Source: Streblospio benedicti (lineage: Eukaryota > Annelida > Polychaeta > Spionida > Spionidae). From it: a DNA stretch of 64,000 nucleotides. A program made the position numbers and the translations under genes. A model generated the notes under the pieces. The model was not told the DNA's origin, did not search any database, and saw nothing but the letters and a program-made list of their open reading frames with translations. Position 1 is the first letter of the stretch. Every line of letters begins with the position of its first letter. The stretch covers positions 52,523,408 through 52,587,407 of the forward strand of contig CM032664.1 of assembly GCA_019095985.1 (NCBI GenBank), written 5' to 3'. Below are positions 1 to 13,600 of this stretch, piece by piece.

Positions 1-2740
1 GGAAATCAGCAACTCAGTGGCAGACGTACGACGTAATGGTTTTGGCGACACTGTGTCTGCCATAGACTGTTACACTGGCCCCTTTTTCTGCACCGCACGC
101 TTGCTAAATGTTGCAGCGGAGCAGTGCGAGATACAGGCAGTGTAACAGTCTACTGCTGATACAAGCATAGGTAAAACACAGCGTGTTCAGCCATGTTATA
201 AATCAATGAGAGTGCTATTCGTTGCAACGGTGTGGTTTTGCCAATTTGGCAGTGCCCACGTGATAAATATATTTATACACTATTTTTTATTGTTTCAAGT
301 ATATTCTCCACACTTTGATGTAAAATTATAGCGCAAGCAGTTACAATGCAGCCTCCCTTGAGAAATGAAAGTTGCGTCTGGGAGGATTATCATGCGGGAA
401 TCACGTAATTGCGCACACCAGATTGAACTCTCCTGCTAGTAGTTCATCACTATAGCAAGACTGTATTTAAAGAATACGATCTTCATTAGAATGAAAAAAT
501 ACATGGTGATGTCTCATTGTTCTTTTCCGTCTGTAAATTTATGTTACTGCCTTATACTTGTGTGAATTGATTTTGTAGCCTGATCCACATAACCTAGTAT
601 GTGAATTGAGCTATGAACTATTTATGAAATCCAGTGTTTGATTTAAGTGAAAATTCCATGGATACAGTATACATGAATAAATAATAAGTACAGTATTTGA
701 AAGTGTTCATTTGTATTATTTTCGTATGTAAATTCGTATGTTATTTCGTATGTAAATTGTTCTTCTTGTATCGTACATTGCGACTCACAAAAACCATGGT
801 GGGACTCACATTTTTCATTAGAGCGCATCCCAGGGACTCATGGGTTTTGAAAGGTAAAATGATCACTGTAGTAGTATTACCGATCCGGCTACAGACGTCA
901 AAACTGCCGTAAAACAACTTGTTTGGAGTCTACTATATACTCACGATTCTGTTTTTCTACATGTACAGATTTTCGTAAACTTTATCTAAACATCCATACC
1001 AAATACTTTGACAATATAAAATCACTTAGTATGTAGTCAGAGAACTTCGGCCTTGGTTTTGCTTCTTCAAAAGTTGAAAAAACAAGCCTCAAATTGTGAT
1101 TAACTGTATACTATGACACTCTTTCATATTTGGCATGTATATGTGAAAACAGTTTACTTTACCGGCCAGTTCAACCCGCAGAAACTAATTTCAAAGTGCT
1201 GCACTTGCAACATAAGGTACTAAAGTAATGTATTCTTGGAGTTCCCATACATTGACATCTTACATCACATTTCATAGAAAAGCAAAAAACCAGTTTTCCC
1301 ATGAAATCTGAATATCAACAAAGGCTTGTTTATGCGTCTTCGTGCTTGGCCGGTGCACGAGCAGGTTATTTCAAGAGAATGCTTATTTTTAACATTATTG
1401 ATAAACTATTGATATTGGTTGATTTTCAATTGACAATTTGAGTTGTCACTGAAAATAAGTTGGATATATGATGCCTACATACTAAAATCTGAAGGGATTC
1501 AAATCAATAATGTAAACATCCAGACCAACCCGGACCAGGAACCGTGCATCTGATTGTAGGCTGAGCAATGTATTTGATTACAAACTATTTCAGGGGGTGA
1601 GTTCATGGGTTCTGTCAATTCTATGGGCAAATATTCTCCGGCTAAAATACTCTGAATTATTAAGTATGGACATTCTAATAAAGAAAACAGTCCGTTCATA
1701 TTTGGAGCTGCACGTTCCAAATAGCATCTTCAGCTATGAGGTAATTAGCAATGAAATGAAACGTGAATGCACACAATCAGCCGGAAGTTGGGCAGCCCCA
1801 TTTACTCCATTATAAGTTTAAAATCGTACGTCAAACGTAACTCTAATGGCAGTTTTCAGCCGATTTTGACAGGTTTCCATTGTTTACAAATTGTACGATT
1901 TTCTCCATCAAAATACAATGCATAGGCACAGTGACAGTATCGGAAATTATGACAGAATCATTAACCAACCTCTATTCTAGCATTCCATTACTCTTGCAAA
2001 CTTAGAAACTTATTTACTTGTGTTTTATTAGCAGATTTATCGGCGACCTTTTTTCAAATTATAAAAAGGAGTTGGTTTAAAATTGATTTGGTTCTGTCAG
2101 ACCATTGAATCTCGAATGGGAAAACCCGTGGACCAATTTTGTTAGAAATCAATCTTTATATATTTCAAGTTTCATATATGTCCCACTTTTCGTTTAGAAG
2201 ATATTATCTGGCAAAGTTAGTGAAAAATGTAAACAATTTCGAAAGATCTGAAGCAGATTACTAGTTTTAACCGGTTCACTGGTTATGATGCAATCCACTT
2301 CTGGGTAAGCAGTACGTCATTCTCTGAATCTCGTATGGGTTTTATTGATTGGCAGGATTTTAACCTTACAATGGGAAGATATACACGGCTGGGAGAGTGA
2401 ATGATGCAGACTACCATTACCAATGATACCAGTGGATGCTGTAGGTTAGAATATACTGATAGCTTTCCCTTTGTTTCATTATTTATATAACAGATGCAAT
2501 TATGCTATCTTCCCTGGTGGCATCTTTTTCACTTTAGTTCACATGAGTTCAACCAGGTGACACCGCTAGTTTAGACAATGGTTAGACTATGGTTAGACAA
2601 ATAACTGAAGTCAGGTCGGTTTTAGGTGAGTGCTGGTTACAAAACAGGCTGTTAACGAAATGTCGTGTATCTTTAGCCATTAGGTCATATACTGTCCATC
2701 TTGTTTACACATGAAACGAAAGTCAGTGAGATACATCTTT
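1..2740. other. Non-coding stretch with one small hairpin
   Basis: I find no exon that I can support on either strand. The only structure is an inverted repeat near 62-154: agactgttacactg on the left and cagtgtaacagtct on the right, around a GC-richer loop. It could be a small MITE. Confidence 0.5.
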
Positions 2741-2744
2741 GGAA

Positions 2745-2990
2745 TACCTGGTAAAGGTATTCGAGAATCGTGGAATCGAACTCACGACCTTCCAACCATG
2801 ATTCAGACCGGTCATATGTCATAGTTGAATGTGCAGACCACTACACCAATTCCCCTAGACGACTGAGACAAGCTTCGTAACTTGCCTATATGCTGTCAGA
2901 CACACATGTCTGACACCTGACGCTATATTTAGCCTTAGCCTTTGCCTTTAGCCTTGATCGACATGCACCCACTATTACCTTGTACCGAGA
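2745..2990 (-). repeat. tRNA-like repeat, copy 1
   Basis: On the minus strand the copy reads GGGGAATTGGTGTAGTGG (A-box-like) and then GAGTTCGATTCC (B-box-like), the internal RNA polymerase III promoter layout of a tRNA. Two further copies, at 17815-18110 and 57448-57715, share the same layout and tail (CCAAATAACTTTAC in minus-strand sense). That makes it a dispersed SINE-like family rather than a functional tRNA gene. Confidence 0.7.
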
Positions 2991-3841
2991 ACGTAGTATC
3001 AATGCAGGATGCATTGTGCTCGTTCCCCACTTCACTTTTGTTACACACGTATAAATTGTAATACTTGCTGACTTATTATTTTGGTGCCCTGCGTATATTC
3101 CCAACTGGCTCATGTGATTATGCTGAGCCCTACAAATAGAACAATTATGAAATAATTGTTAGTATTGAAGTATCGGAGTTGCAGAATTCCATTAACGTCA
3201 CACGTTCAATGGATTACGGCAGACGGCAGGCATTAAAGTGACTTTAGAATGATTCACGCGAACTGGTAAAAATTCAATGTGTTGACATATGATGGTATTT
3301 CGTGAGTGTTTACAAGTTTTTTTTACACACCATGGATTAATTTTTCATGTACTAGAGAAAAAACATAAGCACAGGACCCGGGATGCACATCGACATGTTT
3401 ATGGTAATGTGCAGAGCAAACACGATGTCAATTAACCGAGGTTGTTTCGGTTGCGGTACGTAAAAACCGTAACAGAACCGAACCGTAACCGTCACAGCCC
3501 TAACACAAACACACTTAAAGGCAAATCATTGCTAATACCACAGGCGAGACTGTGAATAGCCTTTGTGAATTTGTGTAAAGCGGCAGTTCTTTGTGCAGTC
3601 TGGTTTAATACACTTGGATATTATTCTAAAGTACCACTGGATTGTAGGGACCAATGCAGGGCTCATTCTTTTAAATGCATTTCAACTGCAGAATCTCACT
3701 TCTAGGCAATACTGGATTTACCATGGTTTTCATCAACACGACATCATGGTAAACTCATGCCCCATCCATTTTGACTTCATTATCTCAGTAATAGTCCTTG
3801 GTTTGGTTGGTACATCACAAGTTAAACATGCAAAATGGTCA

Positions 3842-5086
3842 TTAACCCTCTTGACGCCAGCCGTAAATCCACTATATATACCCTGAGTGCCAGACACGCA
3901 TTTTGCGTGACGTGTTGTTCACTGTGGGGGTCTTCAATTGTCATAGTTGAAATATGATCCTTTGAAGCTCTTACGTTTTTTATCATAACATTTTCACATT
4001 TACAGTACACATTCAGGAGACGGTCTAGTTTCTTATTTTCACCATTATAAATAAAGATACATACAGCATCACATTCGATTTTAACAATTTCTAATGATCG
4101 TCCATTCATTTGACAACTTCCAGGAGCGATTTAAAATGTCGTAATATCAGTAGTAATTTTAATGGTAGCAACGTTTTATCGAGGATACACACAAAACACA
4201 ATATAAACCACCCATATTTCATAATAATATATTTTTACTCACAATATTACGGACCAAAAACATGTTCAAACCTTGATTTCTGATTCGGCGTGAGTTTGAC
4301 AGGCACCACTCCGAGTGCACTCGACAACCCGACAAAAACATCATCCGTTTTGATAGAAATACTAGATCTCCGACATCCACACTTATTGGGTAGTTTGCCA
4401 AACGGTTTATTTGTGATCCGGTATCCAAGATACAATAAGATGGGGCATGGATGACGAATAATATGATAATTCTTCTTCAAAATGTTCAAAGTTTGTCACT
4501 CTTACCAAAAGCCGGTATTTCCTGAAAATCAGCCTTGCGCAGCGCGCGTCGCTGATATAGAATCGTAAACAGCGCTCTTGATAAAGGCTAATTAGCAGTG
4601 TCAACGTGTTTTGTGGCGCTTGAACCTAAGAATACCGCTATTAAGGCTCAAAATATATATCTGGATATGACCTTGATGAGTCTAGTTTCACATTTGTTAA
4701 AGGTCTCGATGAATAGGTGGTTTCACGAGGATTCCAACCATATACGACAAGCAATGGTTTTGCGAACACAAATAAGAGTATTTTGCGGCTCAAAATTGCA
4801 GCAGATAATGCGTGTTTGATGGGTGAATATTCGTTCACACTAATATAATTAAAATATTAACACTATGCTGCTTATTTACTTCTAGAAATGCATCGAAATG
4901 TCAAGGTAAAGTTGTTGTTGTTGACATACCGGGAATTTGAGACTAGAACCACGAGTGTTTATATACGAATACGGCAGACAAACTCAAACTGTTTTTTCTG
5001 AAAACTGAGGCGCATATATGCACCCCGGCACTAAAGGCACGTAAAATCTGAGGTGCATATATGCGCCCCGCCACTAAGCGGGTTAA
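3842..5086. mobile_element. piggyBac-like non-autonomous element, copy A
   Basis: The element is bounded by TTAA on both sides and its ends are inverted (TTAACCCTCTTGACG on the left; the right end reads TTAACCCGCTTAGTG on the other strand). TTAA target sites and CCC-starting termini are hallmarks of piggyBac. The right end carries a subterminal repeat of gcatatatgc followed by a C run. The interior shares about 0.9 kb with 61249-62141 in opposite orientation. No intact transposase frame is visible; the frames present (for example 3822-4109, minus) match nothing I recognise. Confidence 0.7.
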
Positions 5087-5976
5087 TTGTTTACTGATGG
5101 TTGCCACAAACTTGCCACAAACTTAATGTTTTAATACCATGAGTATAGACTTTGACACTTATAATGATCCTTTGAACGTTTGCTATAAAACACACTTGAA
5201 AATCCTAATATGGACATAGCTCTATTCTGTATTTAGATGTTACTTTGGTATTCTATCTTTAGAAAAATTGAAACAAACAAACATTATAGGGCTACAGATC
5301 ACTTGCTGACATCTCAAAATACATACTTGGCATTTATCACCAGGTGCAAAAACGTCTTCTCTGATTGATTCTCGACATTCTACAATAAATAGAACATATG
5401 GTATAATACAAAAACGATAACATAAATGTAGATACTGTATTCATTCTAATAAGCACACAGTGCGCTTACAATAAACAAATTTCAAACAAAGACAAATGTC
5501 AAATATTAGTAATAAGCGTACCCCGACAATTTTTTACGGTTCTTGCAATTTTTTTTTTTATTGCTTACCGCAAACATTCTTTCAGAACGCGACCGGCATG
5601 TTAGTCTTTTTCACAACCCGCCTACTGGCGCACACCGGCGTGTTAAGTCTTACAATATGGCGAGATAAACATGAAATCTTTGGGGGGGGAAAAAGCAAAA
5701 TTTGATTAATTTAATCTGTGTAAACAGGGGGGGGGGGTGCACTTAAGGGGGCAGGTGCGCTTAAAAGAACGAATACGGTATACAAGATTTATGCATCTCT
5801 TTTAGTCAGATAAGCTGTTGAGCTGACTTAACATCATTTACACCATATCTAATGATGGTATAATTAATACCTTAATCCTTATATCAAATCAGCGTTGTCA
5901 AATACATTTACTACAACCGCAGAATCGTATTAATTTAACTCTTTCATATCGGCTTACGCAGAACATTACGTAGCGA

Positions 5977-6366
5977 CAGTGCCCGATTAAAGGGGGGGCT
6001 GAGCGGGCTGCAGCCAGATTTAGTCAACATATATTTGTACTTCTTTTATGCAAAAGCACAAAAACAGAAGCCCCAAGTATATATATTTTCAGGGGCCCCA
6101 AGTTATGTGAAATCTGTTAATCGACCCAAAGCCTCAAATAACAAGGGTCCCTAGTACACATTATTATGGGGCCCCAGATGTTGCCAACATTTTTACACAT
6201 ATTTCTTTTTTATGCGAAAGCACCAAAACAGAAGCCCCAAGTATATATATATTTTTTCAGGGCCCCCATAAAATGTCGTGATTCGCGATAAAATGTCGCA
6301 TTACGGGTGAAAGGGCCCCGTGTTGACTCACAGCCCGGGGCCCCACTAAACCTTAATCGGGCACTG
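5977..6366. mobile_element. hAT-type MITE
   Basis: Terminal inverted repeats start CAGTGCCCGATTAA and end TTAATCGGGCACTG, typical of hAT. The 8-bp flanks cgtagcga and catagcga differ at one base, as expected for an aged 8-bp target-site duplication. Inside, a segment of about 55 bp (aaaagcac..acagaagccccaag..ttcagggg) occurs twice. It is 390 bp long with no coding capacity. Confidence 0.8.
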
Positions 6367-6374
6367 CATAGCGA

Positions 6375-7623
6375 ACAATATCTAGTTGACGGTTTTATAT
6401 CCAAGACAATAACTTTTCTGGAAGCTCCATAAGTGCTTATTTCTTACCATAAATTGCACACATGTATTCAGAATCATATCGCCTTTAAAATTTTTACCAG
6501 ATCATTAATATAGAATTTTAAATATTTGTCTAGAATATCTTCCAAACACTGAGCTGGTCCCGCCCTCGAATCAAAATGAATGGTCGGAGACACAATTTTG
6601 AAATACTCATTTTCTTCAAGTTGTCTCACTTGGAAAATAATATGATTGCTCAACATTGTCACAAAGAGCACAAATGATATGGAAATAAACATCAAACAGC
6701 TTACTTGGATGTTAAACATTATTAAAACACTGGTCAAGTTGTTGGCAGTGCACGTGGTCCAACCGCGGACTGTCAAATGACAAACATCGTCTACCAAACT
6801 CACAAACAATTGTAATTATCACACAATGCTTGTCATCTGAGAAATATCCTTCAGTGCCTGACTTCTCAATCGGTTTATAATTAATGCGACACGTGAATTC
6901 TTGATGGGTATGTTATTGTGACAATGATAATAATCTACTAGTTTAACAAAATATTAACGTCTTGGTTGATCAAATAGCGTGGTATTTGCAAAGTTACCTT
7001 GAATCTCACTGGGTAAAAGAAACCACAACACTGAAATCACATGGCCCCCACGTGGCAATTAACCTCTATCACCGCCGTAATATTTCAAACACCGATTTTG
7101 GAGAAAGGCGATCAAGAGTAGCATTTATCAAAGCAGATGAAGAATGGATTTGTGGCGAAAATGCACCGTCTCAAGGCTGAATACTAATGCATGTACAGTG
7201 TATTTTGAATATTTAAGTGGGTCTCTTAATGACGTCATTTAAAAATATATTAACCTCACTCTAAATGAAAAGGCCTACTGTTCCCCGACCAATTGGTACA
7301 CAACTGGTTGGGGTATACTCATCCAAATTAGAGTATTTTGAGCTTGAATTTTGTAGTGCAAATCGTGGGTTTCTTGCGCAGATGTATATTCTTACAAATT
7401 ATCCATATTAATAGCAAAACCATTCTTCTCTGCCACAAAATTTACATGGAAATGTCAAGATAAGGCGTTTCTTATTATTACAACAGAAAATGGTGATAAA
7501 CCCAGGGACTTTTCTTTCCGAAATCCTGCATAAAATTTCCCACAAGAGAAATTACAATATGAAAGAGTTAAAATGTGAGATCTACTCCAGACCATTTTGT
7601 AATATTGACAAAATGAATGTTAC
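6375..7623. other. Stretch downstream of the last ALG13-like exon, no exon recognised
   Basis: If the ALG13-like gene continues, its next exon should start in phase 1 below 7624 on the minus strand. A good acceptor (tttatgcag) exists near 7531, but the sequence after it does not resemble the ALG13 Tudor region. An open minus-strand frame at 6474-6640 (EYFKIVSPTIHFDS) is not recognisable. Confidence 0.4.
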
Positions 7624-10600
7624 CTTTCTTATACTCGAACCAGGAATCATATTCTGTATTCCTATATATGTCTGGGCACAGAGCCTTTGCTACTTTAAAT
7701 GGGAAGGGAATGTATTTCCGTTCGTGCTGCAATTGAAAAGTGGTTATTGTCATCAATTTCTCTCATTTCATTGAAATGAAGAGTTTGTAGATGAATAAAT
7801 CATCCATGATTTCCTCTCATAATAGCCTCCCCATTTATGAGCAACTGAGGATAACTTGTTTTATTTGTAATAAGTTGAATATCAACAATTTATTTACTTT
7901 GAACTAATGTAGATTGATGTTTCACATTCTACATTAAGAATAAAGGACGCTTTTTAATAATATTCAATATGTGCTACTTCTAGGCCAATCATTAAGCTAT
8001 CAATTCTGGTAATACGCAATTATTGATACTTTCACAAGAAAGAGTAATGACAGAAGGAAATTATTAAGATGCTCTTCATCAAATCTTAGATTTTTTCTTT
8101 CATGATTATCAGTACATTTATATTCACTATGAATAACATTGATCAAGCTTGCATGGTGAGTGTGAAATGGACGTTCGCTGGTCACAGACATACAATGTTG
8201 TGCATACGAGTACATGGTTTCTTGATGTGAATTTTTTTTTTTTCGCGTGTCTGGTTATTCGTGGGGGTTTAGGGTGGACGTATTAAACTGATCCCTTTCA
8301 AAATGAAAATAGTTCTCACTTATTAGCCCAAGGGCTTATATTTGAAGTATAAGCCCATCTTTGATGTTAGGCCCAGTGGGCTTTATTGAACGAGAGTAAG
8401 ATAAAATCTTTACACAATGTATGAAATACTTGACTTACTTTGTGATCTTTTCCATCAAACGATTGAGCATTTGAGTCCTGAGTTTCATGTCTGCAAAAAA
8501 AAAACGTGTCTAGATTCAATAAATCGCCAACACTTTTAATCAGATAAAGTTACTTCTTATATACATGTAAATGCTTTTCTCTTTATTTTTTACCAGTTGT
8601 CAAGTTTTCCTGTTGCTTGTCAACATTATTTGAAATTTTTACATTTTCAGTTTATTTGTGGTTAGGGAAGAGGATGCTTTGTTTCTTTAGGTGACAAAAT
8701 CCATATTGCCGAGGCGACAAATTTTAAGTCAAACATTCAAATCTGATTTCCATAAAAATTATAAAATGTGAGATTGAGGTTTTTTTGTAGGTGACAAAAT
8801 ATACTTACAAATCCTTAAAACCATTGGCAGCGCTGTGGTCATGTTTCGATGATTTCATACACATCATATCTTTTGCCTTACATACAGCTTTATCAACTTT
8901 GAAGACATATTCATACAATACTTCATATAAAATGGCTGAAAATATAAAATAAATAGCTATAAATTGTTACAGTTGGTTTATCAATTTGAATGTATTAACG
9001 TTATTCTATGTAATATGTGTGTGGCAGTAGGTCGCATTTTATGTACAATTGTCTCCTAAGTTGGATTTTAATTTTGGAAGAAATATGTAGCAAGTTTGTA
9101 AAAGAGAAAAATTGTAAAATTGAGAAGGTCTCTATAGAGATGAACAGCTGTTAAAAATAAAATTATATAAAAAGTTGATGTTGTGATGAAACTGTGGTAA
9201 AGAAAGACAATTGTACATAAAATGTGATCAATTTGAATGTTTTACTTTTATATTCAGGAATTGCTTTTCTCTTTACTTACACTGTACAATGCCTGCGATT
9301 TCCGTGTATGTCCTGGGATACACACTGTCGTAATGATTAACACCCGAATGACACAGCCATATCTACAAAAATAAAAAAAAATAGATGGTCCATTACTTTT
9401 TCAGGCAGATTTTAAAGCCCAGTCACACACAATATTACGGCCACATCACTTCCAAAAAGTTATGAAAATCTGGTGTACGAGGTCATCAGTGGTACTTTTT
9501 GATCATTTTTGTCTTGGACGTGCTTTATACGTGATGTAGCAGTCGGTAGGACACTGTCTACAATATCAAATCAATGCAGCAGACAAAGTGCCCATTATGT
9601 GCTTTGTGGACGACCTGAATGTAACCATAGTAGCTATAGCGCCTGTTGTAGTAATTACGTCTTGCCACATCCCCCCACCCATTGATCGCTGCTGGAGCAC
9701 GGATTATATCGTCTGCTTCATGTGTGTTACACATATTTACCACGTATGCCGTCCGTAGTTGTGCGTGGAATTAAATTTTGAGCAGTTCAAAAATGTTAAC
9801 CACTTCTGACAGCATTCAGATTGAACCTCACATCCAGCCACATGTACAAATCGCCCATTGCACGTCTTAAACTCGTCAATATCACTGACAGCCACCTCCA
9901 CAAGAATTTCATCCGTTTTTGGACGTGATTTGGAAGTAGAACGCAGTGTGACCAGCCATTTACATGGAGATCCAATGAACATACATGTGTGTACCAAATA
10001 ATGCTATCTTTAGGTTTTTCACTTTTTGTACATCATTGAGCAGCTGTCACTAATTACATGTATACATAAACTCCTGCACTCCATAAAATATACAAATGAA
10101 GATGCTAATTTGCAAAACCTGCACCTTCAATTTGATTATATCAGTGGAATGTAAGAATTCATTTGATGGTAAAGAAACTGCTATCATTAAATACAACTGT
10201 GTGGATTTGTATACAACACATAATTCAGTTACAGAATTTAACCATGGGTCAGATTATATAGTCTGCTACTCTGCTAGAGAGAGAGAGGTTTGAAGTATCC
10301 ACAAGCACTGTGAAACACACATACGTAATATAATTATTATTTTTATAAATTGAAAATTGCAAAGAAAATGGCACCTTTTCTTGAAACTGGTTGTGTGTAA
10401 TATCCAATGGGGGGTTACCAATTTCTTGATATACTAGAAAATCACGCCTAAAATGAAAATAATATTAAAGACTATGTACATGTATAACCAATTCAATATC
10501 ATTGATTCTATGTGGAATACAGTTAAGTGAATAATGATAGGCACATGAACATGATGTAGATTGCTCTGTAATTGTTTATCAATTGGAAATAAAAATATGT

Positions 10601-13600
10601 AATTAAAAATATATGAATTGATTTGTTTCTTCAAATACCACATCAAACAATATTTGCCAAGAACGAACCTGTACAATTTAGATAAAGCTTGTATTTCAGC
10701 ATTTCCTGGCCATATCTGATAAAAGAAAATAAAACCATTATATTTTGCAAATAAAGACGTATTGCTCAAAACATTCAGCCAATAAGGATGTGGCAAAAAG
10801 GCAAAAAAAAGAGGAACATGAAAAATGGAAAATGACAAAAATTGTAATTTGTAATCCCCCCCCACACACACACACAACCACCTAATTACAATTTCACCCT
10901 TAAACTGAAAATATACCAAGTTTGCTTTCTGATTTTTCTTTTCATTTTCAAAATGTGGGCCGACCAGCATAGAATTAGATATTATTCCACACAAAAAAGA
11001 ATTATAAAAGGCAATAAGTAAGATAACTAGTTCATTGTGTAAATTACATCTACCCAGAATCAAAACAGACCTTCTGTTCTTCAAGAAGATAAAGGTGATC
11101 TGTTATATCCCCTCTGACAAACTGAAATAAAAAACAGAGTAATGTTGATGTATTAACAGTTGTTTCAATGTTATCATCATTGATGGCATTTAATCATGAA
11201 GATAATGATTGAAGATGATTATCTCTATCAAAAATGTGAATTCAAATGTTACTTTGCATTAAATACGTCAAATAAGTTTTTATTCAGAGCATCATAATAA
11301 TCTGCTTGAGACCAAGCTGAACATCATGAAACGTTTAAGTCTAAAACAAAATTTGCAGACCGGCTTTGGTAACAATCTAAATTAGGCCATTGTGTTTTTT
11401 ACTATAATTTGTATATCATTAGGCCATATACTATGCACTTTTTTAAAACAAAAATAAGCCAAAATCAATTAACTATAATTTAAGCAGTGCAATTAACTAG
11501 ATTGAGCATCTAATTGTTTAAATATAACTATATTAAATTTTATTACATACTTGTTCAAATACATGCTGATTTCTTTTCATATAGGAGATGCAACTATCCC
11601 TTATTTTCGTATAAACTGCCTGTGTGTAAAATATCTGAAAATATTTTCAAAATATTAACAATTCATTTTTAATTGTCTACTACAAAGTGTTACTGTTTTC
11701 AGGTTCTTTAAATAATTGGAATAATTATAGACAATGTGTGGCTCCTGCCGCTAATCTGCCACATGCAGTCCTGCAGGCCCTTCTAAACGAGGCATTCTAT
11801 CATTCCGTGCAAAAATCAACGCAAACAACCCACTCTGATTGGTCGACCAGCGTTCTCAATTATATGATTGACTGCACACGCAGACCACTAGTCTAAACTA
11901 GACTCGTACCGTCACATTTTCTATACAGCCGCTGACGTTGCATGGTCAAAATGGCTATGAGACCGTTATGATGTGATATATTTTAAAATAAAAACGAATC
12001 AGACACTCATTTAGTATGGATTTTAGTCATGATAGAATGGTATTTGACCACTCGATTGTCCTATCGATCAGGAAATTGAGCATGCTGACGTCTGATTTAC
12101 CCTCACTTTGTTTGGGTAAATCAGACGTCAGCATGCTCAATTTCCCGGTTGACACTCCAATCTTGTGGTCAAATCCTACAATTTTCCCCCAAGGTGCACT
12201 GAAAAACGAGTTTTGTTCAGCACTGGGGTGCCTGGGTTGTTACCAATATGCATGACACACTGGCCGGCTTGGCAAATCGCCAGGGCGACCTATGAAATAA
12301 CATATATTACAAGCTAACTGGGACATTTATGCTTGATAAACACGTGAGGTCTTTGGATCCCAGATTGGGTCCCGAATTAGGTCCTGCATTTGATAATGAT
12401 GATATTGATGGTCATAATAATTTAGTTTCCTATGTAATATGATAGTTTGAGGTGTTTAACCAGTATTTGGTCCCTGATCGGGTCTCAGATCAAGTACTGG
12501 ATTAGATCCAGATTTTGTACCGGATTTACTACTTAATTGTTAGTCAGACTGTTTTTCAGCATACTTGGTTTTGTGCGAAAAAAACATTAATTTTCAATTG
12601 TCATTTCCGTGAGATGTTGGCTCTGATAGTGTCGTCACCAATGTAATCAATTGATCATGTTTCTCCATCAAATCAATACATCACAGACATTTTGACATTG
12701 TTTAATGTATTTATCATGAATATTGACATTGTCTTTCAATATACCAAAATGCTTACAAATGAAAAAAAAAACAGATTTCTTTGTGATTTTCTGTATTCAT
12801 TTTCTACTGCAAATTATTTAGTAACGTATATTGGTCACGTTTGGCCCCGCGTTTTAGTGGTGCCATGCTATTAGTCCGACGACCCATTGGTCCGAAAATG
12901 TATCAATTCAGCATTTTAGCAATGTATTCACGCGTCTACGACTGCAAGCATGAAATTTTCACACACTGATAACGTACCTCGTCACACACTCTTTATATAG
13001 GTTTATAGTTATTCTTCAAAAACTGGTTGATTGTTATCAAAGAAAATCTATAAGACACCTTTGCATAAATAAAATATGGTTAACTTGCATTTGAAATTAC
13101 TAATAATATATCTAATTTGCCAAAAAGATCACATTTTATTGCATAAGAAATTTTCTTGTTAGATTATTATTCTTTTAAATATTGAGTCACAATGCACCAA
13201 CACTGTATTGCTAATACACTGATTTTTGCAAAGATTCATTTATATAACACAGTTACTTTGAATCCCGGGAAAGGGGCGGGGGGGACAAGCAATTAAACTG
13301 AGAGGAAAGAAACACACATCCAATTGGCAAATGAGAAGCCTGGGATGAGACGGATACTTCAATGGTTCATATTTAGAATGTTTTACTGTATGATTTACTA
13401 CCTGTACATTTAAACAAAATAATGAATTTGTATATATGATCACCCGCCGCCAATTTGATAGAACAATGGGATCATTCACACAAATGACATCACCCTGCAA
13501 GGGGGGGCGGGTGTAGCAAAAGATGAGGGGGGCGGCGCTCTAGCATTGGGTGATGGACATATATGTTCAAACGTATTTATATAATGAGATAATAATTAAG

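Noticed and set aside
3593-3886. 97-codon plus-strand frame
   Set aside because: It has no family resemblance, and its end runs into the piggyBac-like element; probably chance.
6474-6809. Minus-strand frame with protein-like EYFKIVSPTIHFDSRAGPAQ
   Set aside because: It does not resemble the expected ALG13 Tudor region or any family I know, and phase with exon 7624-7726 could not be shown.
10434-11084. 216-codon minus-strand open frame, the second longest in the window
   Set aside because: It runs through introns of the ALG13-like gene and is in frame with one real exon (10669-10715). The rest is hydrophobic AT-rich translation. Exons on both sides join properly by splicing.
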